Source: CALCMJ01 sp964475415
Lineage (GTDB): Bacteria; Bacteroidota; Bacteroidia; Chitinophagales; Saprospiraceae
Direction: 5' to 3'
NCBI GenBank assembly: GCA_964475415.1
Contig: CAYYWZ010000009.1
Location: 1 to 64,000, forward strand
DNA: 64,000 nucleotides
Made by a program: the position numbers and the translations under genes. Below are positions 35,767-45,517 of this stretch, in pieces; position 1 is the stretch's first letter; every line of letters starts with the position of its first letter. The notes below the pieces were generated by a model, which was not told the DNA's origin, searched no databases, and saw nothing but the letters and a program-made list of their open reading frames with translations.

Positions 35767-38097
35767 ATGAAGAAGCTTTTAATATTCCCTTTTTTGTTTT
35801 GTTTAATAGCTAGTGCCTATGGACAAAATACCAATGAAAATCCATTCAAACAATTAGGTCAGGATCTTCCTACACCTAATTCCTATAGAACCGCATCAGG
35901 TAGTCCCGGTCATGAGTATTGGCAGCAACAGGCTGATTATAAGATGGACTTGGAAATAGACGACGATAAAATGCGTCTTTATGGTGAAGAAACCATTACC
36001 TATACTAACAATTCTCCAGATGTATTAAGTTACCTATGGTTGCAATTAGATCAGAATATGAGAGCAAAAGATTCTGACACCTACAAGGTTAGATCTAGCT
36101 CTATAAGCGAACGAGGTAGCAGTCTTCGACAACTGTCTAGTTTAGAATCTGATTTTGATGGTGGTTTTAAAGTAGAACATGTCAAAGATGCTAATGGTGC
36201 AGACTTAAAATATACGATCAATAAGACTATGATGCGTGTAAATCCGACAACTAAGTTGGCTACAGGCGATAGTTATACATTTACAATCAAATGGTGGTAT
36301 AATATAAACAACACCAATGTTATGGGTGGCAGATCAGGTTATGAGCCTTTCGAAGAAGACGGCAACAATGTATATTGTATCGCTCAGTTTTTCCCTAGAA
36401 TGTGTGTGTATGACGATATTAATGGCTGGCAGAATAAGCAGTTTTTAGGAAGGGGAGAGTTTGCTCTTGTTTTTGGAGATTATGACGTTTCTATAACTGT
36501 ACCTTCTGATCATCTTGTAGCTTCTACAGGCTTATTACAGAATGAAGATGATGTACTTACTTCAGAACAGAAGAAAAGACTAGACAAAGCAAAAAAAGAA
36601 ACTATCAACCCTGTAATGATAGCCACTTACGATGAGGCAGAAAAAAGAATAAAAAAGAAAGCGAAGGATAAGAAGACTTGGCGTTATACTGCTGAAAATG
36701 TTAGAGACTTTGCTTTTGCATCATCTAGAAGGTTTATATGGGATGCCTTAGGTGTACCAATGTCTGATGGCAGAACTGTAATGGCTCAGTCTATGTGGAT
36801 AAAAGAAGGAGATTGTCTATGGAATAAGTATTCTACTAAGGCTGTGGCACATACTGTAAAATGGTATTCTCACTATACAATAGATTATCCTTACCCAACT
36901 GCTTGGTCTATAGATGGAGATATGGGTATGGAATATCCTATGATCTGTTTTAATTTTGGTAGATGTGCTGATGATGGTACTTACGCAGAAAGAACGAAGT
37001 ATGGACATATCGGAGTGATTATACACGAGGTAGGCCATAATTGGTTTCCAATGATTATAAATTCAGATGAAAGACAATGGACCTGGATGGATGAAGGACT
37101 TAATACCTTTGTACAATACCTAACAGAACAACACTGGGAAAGAAATTATCCTAGTAGGAGAGGTCCAGCTCACAAAATTGTAGATTATATGAAAGGTGAT
37201 AAAGATAGGATTTCGCCTATTATGACTAACTCTGAGTCTATATTTCAGTTTGGTAATAATGCCTATGGAAAACCTGCTACTGCATTAAATATACTTAGAG
37301 AAACCGTAATGGGAAGAGAACTCTTCGATATGGCATTCAAAGAATATTGTGAAAGATGGGCCTTCAAGCACCCTTCACCTGCAGATCTTTTTAGAACAAT
37401 GGAAGATGCTTCTGGTGTAGACCTAGACTGGTTCTGGAGAGGATGGTTCTATACCAACCTAAACGTAGATATATCTATGAGCGAGGTAAAGCATAAAAAA
37501 ATAGATTCTAAAAACCCTAATGTCAATAATAAGATTGCTAAAGAAGCTATAAAAGAAGGACCTAAACCTATAGGTAAAATAAGAAATGAGAATCTAGAAG
37601 TACTTGCTGATAAAGATCCTAGTATACTAGACTTCTATAGCAAACATGATCCATTAGTTGCAGATGCTATAGATGAAAAAGAATACAATGATTATATCAA
37701 CTCTTTATCAGATGAAGAGAAGAAAGTATTAAAGGATAATAAAAATTACTATGAAATTACTTTTGAAAATAAAGGTGGATTAGTAATGCCTATTATTTTA
37801 GAATTTACTTATACAGATGGATCTAAAGAAGTTAAAAACATACCTGCTGAAATATGGAAACTTACGCCAGAAAAAATATCTAAGGTATTTGTTACAGATA
37901 AAGAGGTTTCTACTATAGAGTTAGATCCATTCTTAGAAACAGCAGATACAGATAGAAATAATAATTATTATCCTCCTCGACCTGAAGTGGACAGATTCGA
38001 ATTATTCAAACAACGAAGTAGAGATAGAGGATCTAGTAGGGGAGAAAATGGTATGCAACGAGCAGCAAGAGCTAAAAAACAAACAAGCAGACCTTAA
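35767..38097 (+). CDS. M1 family metallopeptidase, exported
   Basis: 776 aa. Signal peptide LLIFPFLFCLIASAYGQ, then an N-terminal beta domain (KMDLEIDDDKMRLYGEETITYTN is typical of M1), then the gluzincin core: zinc motif HEVGHNWFP with His420, Glu421 and His424, and the third ligand Glu443 in WMDEGLNTFVQ. The classical GxMEN exopeptidase motif appears as MGMEYPMICF near residue 392. The C-terminal part is rich in Lys and Arg. It probably digests peptides in the periplasm or outside the cell. No T9SS domain. Monocistronic with its own terminator; parS site 3 lies in the promoter region. Confidence 0.88.
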   Translation: MKKLLIFPFLFCLIASAYGQNTNENPFKQLGQDLPTPNSYRTASGSPGHEYWQQQADYKMDLEIDDDKMRLYGEETITYTNNSPDVLSYLWLQLDQNMRAKDSDTYKVRSSSISERGSSLRQLSSLESDFDGGFKVEHVKDANGADLKYTINKTMMRVNPTTKLATGDSYTFTIKWWYNINNTNVMGGRSGYEPFEEDGNNVYCIAQFFPRMCVYDDINGWQNKQFLGRGEFALVFGDYDVSITVPSDHLVASTGLLQNEDDVLTSEQKKRLDKAKKETINPVMIATYDEAEKRIKKKAKDKKTWRYTAENVRDFAFASSRRFIWDALGVPMSDGRTVMAQSMWIKEGDCLWNKYSTKAVAHTVKWYSHYTIDYPYPTAWSIDGDMGMEYPMICFNFGRCADDGTYAERTKYGHIGVIIHEVGHNWFPMIINSDERQWTWMDEGLNTFVQYLTEQHWERNYPSRRGPAHKIVDYMKGDKDRISPIMTNSESIFQFGNNAYGKPATALNILRETVMGRELFDMAFKEYCERWAFKHPSPADLFRTMEDASGVDLDWFWRGWFYTNLNVDISMSEVKHKKIDSKNPNVNNKIAKEAIKEGPKPIGKIRNENLEVLADKDPSILDFYSKHDPLVADAIDEKEYNDYINSLSDEEKKVLKDNKNYYEITFENKGGLVMPIILEFTYTDGSKEVKNIPAEIWKLTPEKISKVFVTDKEVSTIELDPFLETADTDRNNNYYPPRPEVDRFELFKQRSRDRGSSRGENGMQRAARAKKQTSRP

Positions 38098-38100
38098 ATT

Positions 38101-38131
38101 AAAAAGGGGACCATTAATGTCCCCTTTTTTT
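38101..38131 (+). terminator. Rho-independent terminator (possibly bidirectional)
   Basis: AAAAAGGGGAC and GTCCCCTTTTTTT with a CATTAAT loop, directly after the M1 peptidase stop. The symmetric A and T runs would also serve the convergent gene at 38149-39108. Confidence 0.9.
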
Positions 38132-38148
38132 ATAATTAGTTCTTAATA

Positions 38149-39108
38149 CTATCTTTTTATTATAGTTTGTCTTGTTCCTTCCTCAGGAAATACTAACATA
38201 TATTGTCCCGCAGACTGGTCTGTTAGATCTACAAAATTGTTTTTCCCTTTAGTAACAAATTTTCCATCTAAGCTATACACTTCATAAGTCCTTTCTGTTG
38301 TAATATTAAATAGACCGTCAGAAGGATTAGGATAAGCGGCTAATCTAGCATCTTCTTCCTGAGAGTAAGTAGAAGATAATACTACTTCATCAGCAAATAC
38401 AACACTAAGGTCCTCAATCTCATTTCCAGCTAATGCTCTATTGTAAATAAATAAATCATCAAAGCAAGTCCATCCATCTAATATATTCCCTTTTTGATCT
38501 CCTGCTACATATATTTTAGGATTAGTTACATCTTGAATAATTGCATCTGTCCTAAGAACTTCTATTGTATTTGCATATAATATAAGTTCACCATTATCAT
38601 TTATAAGAGATAACATTGTCCAAAAATCCATAGAAATATGAGGGGAATATCCTTCATAGATTATATTATTATTTTGGTCCTCTAATAAAAGCCTATATAC
38701 TTGACCCTCAGAGTTTTGTGAAGCATAAACGGTAATATCTAATTCTTCACTATCTATAGACAAAACAGGATGTTTTCCAATTTCTATAGCGCCAAAACTC
38801 ATCCACCATAAGTTTAAAGTAAAATCAGAAGTTTCAACAAAACTTATTGGTTCACCAACCACTTTAGTATTTCCTAAAAAAGCAACAGAGTTACCGTAGT
38901 TCCAATCTCTATCTTCTTCTCCCGAAGGCGGATCACCAGCATAGGTCAAATTATTTCCATTATTAGTTAAGTCTTGCTCTATCATGTCATCATCATGATT
39001 AAACGAATAAAGACCGATTAAATCATCAAAGAGATTTCCTTGGGCTTGAATACTACCAAAAGAACAAATAATAAATAGAATGAAAAATGTTTGTAATAAT
39101 GATTTCAT
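38149..39108 (-). CDS. LamG/concanavalin-like domain protein with T9SS sorting domain
   Basis: 319 aa. Signal peptide (FFILFIICSFGSIQAQ), then a jelly-roll type domain of about 200 residues with the LamG phrases GLYSFN, DFTLNLWWMSF and DDLFIYNRALAGNEI. The C-terminal type IX signal starts at AAYPNPSDGLFNI and ends QTIIKR. Such proteins bind or accompany polysaccharide and are cell-surface or secreted. No catalytic residues can be assigned. The gene is preceded by a long AT-rich promoter region. Confidence 0.82.
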   Translation of the reverse strand: MKSLLQTFFILFIICSFGSIQAQGNLFDDLIGLYSFNHDDDMIEQDLTNNGNNLTYAGDPPSGEEDRDWNYGNSVAFLGNTKVVGEPISFVETSDFTLNLWWMSFGAIEIGKHPVLSIDSEELDITVYASQNSEGQVYRLLLEDQNNNIIYEGYSPHISMDFWTMLSLINDNGELILYANTIEVLRTDAIIQDVTNPKIYVAGDQKGNILDGWTCFDDLFIYNRALAGNEIEDLSVVFADEVVLSSTYSQEEDARLAAYPNPSDGLFNITTERTYEVYSLDGKFVTKGKNNFVDLTDQSAGQYMLVFPEEGTRQTIIKR

Positions 39109-39253
39109 ATTATATATATTTTGTGATATAATAAAATAAACACATTTAAAATAAGTAAAATAGAATAATTTTATAGAATAATTGTGTAATAATAATATTT
39201 TAGCAATTATTCTATATCCTTAAAAAGGTAAAAATCCTTATTCAAATTAGATG

Positions 39254-40021
39254 TTATGAATAGGATATTGAAGAAAGAAACATAGCAAATATCTTATTAA
39301 ACTCATTAGGTTTCTCCATCATAGGTGCGTGACCACACTTACTAATAAAATGAAGTTTAGAATTTGGAAGTAAATCATGAAAACGCTGCGCAACAAAGGG
39401 AGGTGTAATTATATCTTCCTTACCCCAAATCAATAGGGTAGGGATCATTATAGTACTTATCTTATCTTCTAAGTTTTCTCTTATAGCAGACTTTGCAGAA
39501 GCCAATAAACTTAATGCTTTACTTCTATCATTTATACTATTATAAACTTCGTCGATCATTTCCTTGGTAGCAGTAGCTGGATCATAAAAAGTACTCTCTG
39601 CTTTTTTCTTTATAAATTCGTAATTATTACGCTTGAGAAAAGTATTTCCCATAGAATTCTCAAATAGTCCAGAACTTCCTGTGAGTGTCAGAGATCTAAT
39701 TTTATCCGGTTTTTCCAAACAGATAACTTGACTGATATGCCCACCTAGAGAATTTCCAAGAAGATGAATGTTATTATATCCCTTGAGCGATATAAAATCT
39801 AAGACATAATCCGCATAACTTTTTACAGATACTTTTCTAAGTGGCAATTCATAAATAGGAAGAATAGGAATAACAACTTTATATCTATCAGAAAAATAAT
39901 CGATTATACCTTTGAAGTTACTTAATGATCCAAACAGACCATGCAAAAGCATAATCACCTCCTTGCCTGAACCTATTTCTAAATATTTAAATGTCCCTTC
40001 TTCTTGAACTTTGTGTTCCAT
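39254..40021 (-). CDS. alpha/beta hydrolase
   Basis: 255 aa, cytosolic. Oxyanion segment LLHGLFGS near residue 25, nucleophile elbow GNSLGGH near 88 (Ser), the acid in WGKEDIITP near 199, and the catalytic His in KCGHAPMMEKPNEF near 228. A normal alpha/beta hydrolase fold of the MhpC/BioH-like size. Substrate unknown: an ester or C-C bond hydrolase are both possible. It lies 29 bp downstream of heme A synthase on the same strand and may be co-transcribed, which does not fix its function. Confidence 0.85.
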   Translation of the reverse strand: MEHKVQEEGTFKYLEIGSGKEVIMLLHGLFGSLSNFKGIIDYFSDRYKVVIPILPIYELPLRKVSVKSYADYVLDFISLKGYNNIHLLGNSLGGHISQVICLEKPDKIRSLTLTGSSGLFENSMGNTFLKRNNYEFIKKKAESTFYDPATATKEMIDEVYNSINDRSKALSLLASAKSAIRENLEDKISTIMIPTLLIWGKEDIITPPFVAQRFHDLLPNSKLHFISKCGHAPMMEKPNEFNKIFAMFLSSISYS

Positions 40022-40050
40022 TCTTCCAATGTATACACAAATTTATTAAA

Positions 40051-41118
40051 TTATCGACTTACTTCCCCTTTAAAGACCAAGTAGTTAATAAATAAGACGG
40101 CAGAAAGTAGGAATAAGGCCATAGCCTGATGCAGAACACCATAAAATAAAGGAATACTTCCTTTACAACTAATTACAGTTACAATACCTATAGCTATTTG
40201 ACTTACTAACAGACTTATCAACAGAAAACTTGCTATATTTTCTACTCTATTAACAGCCACTTTACGCAATTTTACAAATAAGATAAGTCCCAATATTCCT
40301 AGCAAATATGCCGATAAACGATGTAGTATCTGAATTAAAGCAGGTAGAAAAGCAGTCTTCTCATAGTTATTAAAATTCTCCACATTCCACATCTGACCAT
40401 CTAACAATATACCTGGAACCATTTCACCTTGCATATCTGGCCAAGTGGGATAAACAAGACCAGCTCTCATACCAGACATAACACCACCGAGAAATAATTG
40501 TATAAAAAGTAGAAAAGTAAAACTTAAGACAAGATATTTTAACTTTCTAAAGCCTTCATTTTGCTCAAACGAGGGTTTGAAACTTATAAATGTTACCCAT
40601 AGTAAAAAACCATAAGTTAAAAATGCCGCACTAAGATGCAATGCTAATTTATATGCGTTTACCCAAGGTCTATTAATCAAACCACTGGCTACCATAATCC
40701 ACCCCATAGATGCTGCTGAAATAGCACCTAGAATTACTAAACCAAGCATCTTGAGAATACGACTATCTATTTTTTTTGTAAAAAGAAAAAAGAGGAAAGG
40801 AAACAAAAATATAAAACCCATCATCCGAGCCCATAGTCTGTGAAAGTATTCCCAGAAATAAATAAATTTAAAATCTGACATGGACATGCCATCATTTATC
40901 TTTTCATACTGTGGTGTTTTTTTGTATAGATTAAATTCATCATTCCAAGCCTTTTCACTTGTGGGTGGAAAAACACCTGTTACGATTTCCCACTTTGTTA
41001 TCGATAGTCCCGAACCTGTGATTCTTGTCACACCACCGATGAACACCTGGAAAAATAATAAAACACAACCAGCCACCAGCCAATACTTTACCCAAGGACT
41101 ATAACTTTTCCTTTCCAT
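40051..41118 (-). CDS. ctaA: heme A synthase (COX15/CtaA)
   Basis: 355 aa, eight membrane helices. It oxidises the C8 methyl of heme O to give heme A for cytochrome oxidase. The four heme-ligand histidines typical of the family are visible: WEYFHRLWARMMG, YKLALHLSAAF, ILHRLSAYLLG and GVLHQAMALFLL. The N-terminal loop GGVTRITGSGLSITKWEIVTG is the COX15 signature, so this is the alpha-proteobacterial/mitochondrial type in contrast to the short Bacillus CtaA. No oxidase or ctaB gene lies in the window. Confidence 0.92.
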   Translation of the reverse strand: MERKSYSPWVKYWLVAGCVLLFFQVFIGGVTRITGSGLSITKWEIVTGVFPPTSEKAWNDEFNLYKKTPQYEKINDGMSMSDFKFIYFWEYFHRLWARMMGFIFLFPFLFFLFTKKIDSRILKMLGLVILGAISAASMGWIMVASGLINRPWVNAYKLALHLSAAFLTYGFLLWVTFISFKPSFEQNEGFRKLKYLVLSFTFLLFIQLFLGGVMSGMRAGLVYPTWPDMQGEMVPGILLDGQMWNVENFNNYEKTAFLPALIQILHRLSAYLLGILGLILFVKLRKVAVNRVENIASFLLISLLVSQIAIGIVTVISCKGSIPLFYGVLHQAMALFLLSAVLFINYLVFKGEVSR

Positions 41119-41538
41119 ATCACAAAAGTATACATTAAGTTTTTCTTCCTCTAAAAGTTTTTAAACCAACAATCCTTATTTATATATTATATATATTATT
41201 TTTAAAAAGAAACTATATTTATTATTAGCACTGTGAGTTCGTGTAGAACTTATTCTCTAATTAATACATAATCTCCTAATCAACATTATTAACATCTTCT
41301 ATCACAGTATGTTTTATTATAAAGTTATGTTTATCAATAAATTATCATACTTATTAACTATACGTTAGTTTATTCTATGTTTATAAAAATTCTTAAGTGT
41401 AGTGGTAGAATTATTCTTAAGCTAGAATAGAAAAATATGGATAAATAACATATATTAATTTTTTTATATATAACAACCTCACTATTATGTTAGTAAGTGA
41501 CTAGTAACTTTCCTTATTTTAACACCAATGTTGGTAAC
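41119..41538. other. very AT-rich divergent intergenic region
   Basis: 420 bp between divergent ctaA and dtd, made almost wholly of A and T with long TATATA tracts. It holds a DnaA-box-like TATGGATAA (41436-41444; reverse complement TTATCCATA, one mismatch to TTATCCACA), several looser TTATCAATA-type words and a repeated ATTCTTAAG at about 41389 and 41412. There is no gene. It must carry the promoters of both flanking transcripts; whether it does more is open. Confidence 0.4.
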
Positions 41539-41991
41539 ATGAGAACAGTAATTCAAAGGGTAAAAGAAGCTTCAGTAGAAATAGACGGTAATATAAATGG
41601 TTCTATTAATCACGGTTTATTGCTTCTTCTAGGTATAGAAGATCAAGATACAATAGAGGATATTAATTGGTTAGTAAATAAAATTATTAAACTTAGGATA
41701 TTTTCTGACACTGAGGGAAAAATGAACTTATCTTTAGGAGATGTAGCAGGTGATATTTTATTGATCTCACAGTTTACCTTATTTGCTAGCACGAAAAAAG
41801 GAAACAGACCATCCTATCTGAGATCCGCAAAACCAGATGTTGCTATTCCTTTATATGAATCTTTTGTCAAAGTACTAGAACAAAATCTCTCAAAAAAAGT
41901 AGAGACAGGTATCTTCGGAGCAGATATGAAAATAGCACTTATAAATGATGGACCAGTAACGATAATTATAGACTCCAAAAACAAAGAGTAA
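41539..41991 (+). CDS. dtd: D-aminoacyl-tRNA deacylase
   Basis: 150 aa from ATG 41539 (MRTVIQRVKEASVEIDG); a start 14 codons up lacks family similarity. It removes D-amino acids wrongly attached to tRNA. The SQFTLFA motif near residue 77 and the GP-motif segment LINDGPVTIIID near the end form the chiral proofreading site. Normal length. Its stop TAA shares one base with the next ATG, so the two are translationally coupled. First gene of a long operon. Confidence 0.93.
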   Translation: MRTVIQRVKEASVEIDGNINGSINHGLLLLLGIEDQDTIEDINWLVNKIIKLRIFSDTEGKMNLSLGDVAGDILLISQFTLFASTKKGNRPSYLRSAKPDVAIPLYESFVKVLEQNLSKKVETGIFGADMKIALINDGPVTIIIDSKNKE

Positions 41992-42332
41992 TGTTATTAA
42001 GTGAGGCACAGCAGACTGTAGATACTTGGATAAAAGAAGTAGGCGTTAGATACTTCAATGAGTTAACGAATATATGTATACTTAATGAAGAGGTAGGGGA
42101 ACTAACAAGTCTTTTCGCCCGGAGATACGGGGAACAATCTTTTAAGAAAAAAATTTCGGAAGCGGAGGTAGGAGAAAAGATCGAAGAGGAGATGGCAGAT
42201 GTTCTTTTCGTATTATTATGCTTAGCTAATCAGACAGGCGTAAACTTGACAGATGCTTTGCAAAAAACCTTAGAAAAGAAAACTATTAGAGATAAAGATA
42301 GACACAAAGAAAATAGAAAACTGAGTGAGTAG
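41991..42332 (+). CDS. MazG-like nucleotide pyrophosphohydrolase
   Basis: 113 aa, a single all-alpha NTP pyrophosphohydrolase domain. Metal-binding acids follow the ExxE...ExxD pattern: LNEEVGELTSLFARRYGE near residue 30 and EEEMADVLFVLLCLANQTG near 63. Such enzymes hydrolyse (d)NTPs, often non-canonical ones, to monophosphates. Single-domain size is like iMazG/RS21-C6 proteins. It overlaps dtd by one base and the permease gene by eight, within the dtd-nadK operon. Confidence 0.88.
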   Translation: MLLSEAQQTVDTWIKEVGVRYFNELTNICILNEEVGELTSLFARRYGEQSFKKKISEAEVGEKIEEEMADVLFVLLCLANQTGVNLTDALQKTLEKKTIRDKDRHKENRKLSE

Positions 42333-43500
42333 TGATAAGAAGAAAAATATATGGTCACAGTTAATACAGAAAAAATCTGCAGTATTAGGTATTACTATAA
42401 TTGTTGTTTCTAGCTTATTATCTATACTAGCCTATATCATCGTGCCGGATAATACGAATAATGCGAATGAGCAGATTTCTGGTATTGCTCTTAAAAGTCC
42501 ATTATATAAGACCAAAATGTTAAAAATAAAGAGAAATATAGCCTATGAGGATCAGAATTGGTTTGATCAGATTGTCAATGGGACGAATGCCTTATATGAT
42601 TATATACCCATAACAGATATTAGTTATTCTGAAGACGATGTGGTAATAAGCACAACTACAGGTAAGTCGATGTATTATAAATACTGGAATATCTTACACG
42701 CTGTAGAAGAAATAGATAATACTGAAGGAGCTAATTATACAATAGAAGATTACAAAGAAGGTTCTATAACCTTAAGTAAAACAGCTGCAAAAAATATAAT
42801 TGCTGAGGATAATATTGTAGCAAGAAGATTTTATTTCGGTACTGATAGATATGGAAGAGATATTTTTAGCAGGATAATATTAGGTCTGAGAGTATCTTTG
42901 ATAGTTGGTTTATTGGGTGTGATAATCTCGCTTATAGTGGGACTATTTCTAGGAATGATATCTGGTTATAATAAGGGAATAATAGATGATATAGTGATGT
43001 GGTTGATAAATACTGTATGGTCTATACCTACAGTCCTCTTAGTATTTGCTATTGTTATAGCATTAGGAAGAAGTATTAATGTAATTTACCTAGCAGTAGG
43101 ACTAACTTTATGGGTAGATGTTGCACGAATAGTAAGAGGACAGGTATTAGAGTTGAGAGAGGAACAGTTTGTTGTAGCTGCTAAGAGTTTAGGATATAAG
43201 CCATTAAGGATTATGTTTGTTCATATATTACCTAACTTGGTGGGTCCTTTGTTGGTTATTTGTGCCTCTAATTTTGCTATTGCTATTCTATTAGAAGCGG
43301 GATTGAGTTATTTAGGATTCGGTGTACAAGCACCTACTCCTTCTTTAGGAAATATGCTTAATGAGAATTATGCTTATGCGCTGGGAGGTAAAGTCTTCAT
43401 AGCAATAATACCAGCAATTGTAATTATGTTGTTAGTTTTAAGTTTTAATCTAGCAGGAAATGGTTTACGCGATATTTTTGATGTAAAAAGTAAGACTTGA
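42325..43500 (+). CDS. ABC transporter permease, OppC/DppC type
   Basis: 391 aa, GTG start overlapping the previous gene by 8 bp. One membrane helix (about residues 17-39), a periplasmic insert of about 130 residues, then the BPD_transp_1 core with five helices. YFGTDRYGRDIFSRI near residue 171 is the mark of DppC/OppC permeases. The coupling loop for the ATPase reads REEQFVVAAKSLGYKPLRIM near 275, and SYLGFGVQAPTPSLGNML lies near the end. No partner OppB, ATPase or binding protein is encoded nearby, so it must assemble with subunits from elsewhere. Confidence 0.88.
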   Translation: MSSDKKKNIWSQLIQKKSAVLGITIIVVSSLLSILAYIIVPDNTNNANEQISGIALKSPLYKTKMLKIKRNIAYEDQNWFDQIVNGTNALYDYIPITDISYSEDDVVISTTTGKSMYYKYWNILHAVEEIDNTEGANYTIEDYKEGSITLSKTAAKNIIAEDNIVARRFYFGTDRYGRDIFSRIILGLRVSLIVGLLGVIISLIVGLFLGMISGYNKGIIDDIVMWLINTVWSIPTVLLVFAIVIALGRSINVIYLAVGLTLWVDVARIVRGQVLELREEQFVVAAKSLGYKPLRIMFVHILPNLVGPLLVICASNFAIAILLEAGLSYLGFGVQAPTPSLGNMLNENYAYALGGKVFIAIIPAIVIMLLVLSFNLAGNGLRDIFDVKSKT

Positions 43501-44723
43501 GTAGAGAATTAATGTTACTAGAGAAGTTGGAAAAAGAGTTAAATCTTAAAGAGTTACAGATCAAGAGTCTGCTAACAATAACACAGGCTATTAATGATAA
43601 TGTGTCTAATCATGGTTTGTTTAATATGTATCGTTCTTTTCTCTCTTGGGAAATGGGAATTGAGACGATGGTCCTTTTTATTAAAGATGCTGAAGAAGGA
43701 TGGAAATGCGTAAGCGAAATAAACTATGATGAATCTAGAGCACAACTAATTATACCGCATATATTACCGTATAAGAGACTATATACAATTAAGAAAAAAG
43801 TAGATAAGGGTCTTAACGATTTTGACATAGTAATTCCTGTATATCATAAAAAATTTCCCATTGCCTATGCGCTGATCGGTGGTATAAAGGATAGAGAAGA
43901 TCTATATAATAAAATACAGTTTATAACTACGATTACTAATATTATAGCTGTTGCTATAGAAAACAAAAGATTATTCAAAAGGCAAATTGTTCAGGAGCGG
44001 CTAAATAAAGAAATGGAATTAGCGGGAGAAGTACAAAAAATGCTTATACCAGAAGTGCTACCTAGTGGAAAACACTATGACCTAGATAGTATATATAAAC
44101 CGCATCTAAATATAGGAGGAGATTATTTAGACTTTATAAAGTTTAATGATGATAAGTTTGCAATATGTATAGCTGATATATCCGGTAAGGGTGTAGCTGC
44201 GGCATTGCTTATGGCAAATTTTCAAGCCATGTTACAGAGTCTTATCTATCAATATAGAGATTTAGAAACATTCGTCTTTGCTTTGAATGAGACTGTCTAT
44301 AGAATTACGAAGAGTGATAAGTTTATTACGTTCTTTATAGCAGAGATAAATACAAAAAATAAGGAATTGAGATATATCAATGCAGGCCATTATCCTCCAG
44401 TAGTATACCAGGATAATAAAATATCAAGATTAGACAAAGGGTGTACCGTTATAGGAGCTTTTGAGAGACTACCAGAAATTAAAGAGGATATTATAAAACT
44501 AGAGGATGACGCACTTATCATGTGCTTTACAGATGGCCTAGCAGATCTACAAAATCAAAATGGCGAGTTTTTTGATGATATCAAAATAGAGAGTTTCGTA
44601 GCTGATCATTCAGATGTTTTACCTCAAGAGTTTAATAAGAACCTTATAGAAGAAATAGATAATTTTAAAGGGGAATTGAACTATGTAGATGATATTGCTG
44701 TACTAACATGTAAACTGAAATAA
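43497..44723 (+). CDS. PP2C/SpoIIE-type serine phosphatase with GAF-like input domain
   Basis: 408 aa with a TTG start overlapping the permease stop; the ATG four codons later is also possible. An N-terminal coiled segment and GAF-like domain (about residues 20-165) precede a helical linker (KRQIVQERLNKEMELAGEVQ), the usual RsbU layout. The phosphatase domain holds the metal acids: NIGGDYLDFIKF, ICIADISGKGVAAALLMA, YINAGHYPPV, CFTDGLADLQN and YVDDIAVLTC. It should dephosphorylate a STAS-domain anti-sigma antagonist or a similar target. A matching RsbW-like kinase exists at 16288-16686, but linkage of the two is only a guess. Confidence 0.9.
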   Translation: MSRELMLLEKLEKELNLKELQIKSLLTITQAINDNVSNHGLFNMYRSFLSWEMGIETMVLFIKDAEEGWKCVSEINYDESRAQLIIPHILPYKRLYTIKKKVDKGLNDFDIVIPVYHKKFPIAYALIGGIKDREDLYNKIQFITTITNIIAVAIENKRLFKRQIVQERLNKEMELAGEVQKMLIPEVLPSGKHYDLDSIYKPHLNIGGDYLDFIKFNDDKFAICIADISGKGVAAALLMANFQAMLQSLIYQYRDLETFVFALNETVYRITKSDKFITFFIAEINTKNKELRYINAGHYPPVVYQDNKISRLDKGCTVIGAFERLPEIKEDIIKLEDDALIMCFTDGLADLQNQNGEFFDDIKIESFVADHSDVLPQEFNKNLIEEIDNFKGELNYVDDIAVLTCKLK

Positions 44724-45499
44724 TGGCGAAAGATTATAAAAGTAAAACAACAGCCGCTTTTCTTGCATTATTCGGGGGTATTTTCGGAATTCATAAGTTT
44801 TATCTTAGTGATCCTGGAGGTGGTGTGTTTTTTCTATTTCTGTTTTTTATGACCTCTAAGTTTTTTCCTGTTTCTATGTTTCTTGGTGTTTTTGATGCAT
44901 TTAGATTATTTTCTATGACACAAGAGCAGTTTGACAATAAGTATAATAGAGCTGCTGTAAGGAGGGGTAGAAGAGGAGGAAGAAAAGAACCACTTAGTCA
45001 GCGAGAAAGAAGAAGAGCTGCAGAAAGCGCGAAACCTAAACGTAGAAAAGTAAGATCTAACCCTTACAAAACGAGTGGAATCAAAAAAATAGAAAATTAT
45101 GAATTAGAAGATGCTGTATTAGATCTAGAAAATGCACTAAAAATAGACGACCAGGATCCAGATATTCATTATGCTATGGCAAGTGCTTTTTCCTTATTAG
45201 AGAAAAAAGACAAAGCGTACGAACACCTCAGTCTAGCGGTTTCTTATGGATATAAAACCCTGGACAATATTTTAAAAGATGATAATCTGGCTTATCTAAG
45301 AATACAGCCAGATTTTGATGAGCTAAAAAATAGTGGTTTCACGAGGACAAAAACAGCGAAATTAGAAGCACCTAAGCAAGATTTGTTACAAGATGACGTT
45401 CTACTTTCGCAGCTTAATAAGTTAGCAGAATTAAGAAAAAGAGGTTTGCTTTCAGAAAAGGAGTTTGCACAGGAAAGAAAAAAACTACTAAGAAGATAA
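44723..45499 (+). CDS. TM2 / TPR / SHOCT domain protein
   Basis: 258 aa. Residues 7-62 form a TM2 domain (two helices, FGGIFGIHKFYLSDPGGG). A basic linker (RRGRRGGRK..., about residues 80-115) follows, then about two TPR-like helical pairs (DLENALKIDDQDPDIHYAMA), and a C-terminal SHOCT-like motif (LSQLNKLAELRKRGLLSEKE FAQERKKL). Membrane protein of unknown role. The ATG shares one base with the phosphatase stop, so the two are coupled. Confidence 0.8.
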   Translation: MAKDYKSKTTAAFLALFGGIFGIHKFYLSDPGGGVFFLFLFFMTSKFFPVSMFLGVFDAFRLFSMTQEQFDNKYNRAAVRRGRRGGRKEPLSQRERRRAAESAKPKRRKVRSNPYKTSGIKKIENYELEDAVLDLENALKIDDQDPDIHYAMASAFSLLEKKDKAYEHLSLAVSYGYKTLDNILKDDNLAYLRIQPDFDELKNSGFTRTKTAKLEAPKQDLLQDDVLLSQLNKLAELRKRGLLSEKEFAQERKKLLRR

Positions 45500-45517
45500 A
45501 TTTAAATATAAAAGTAA

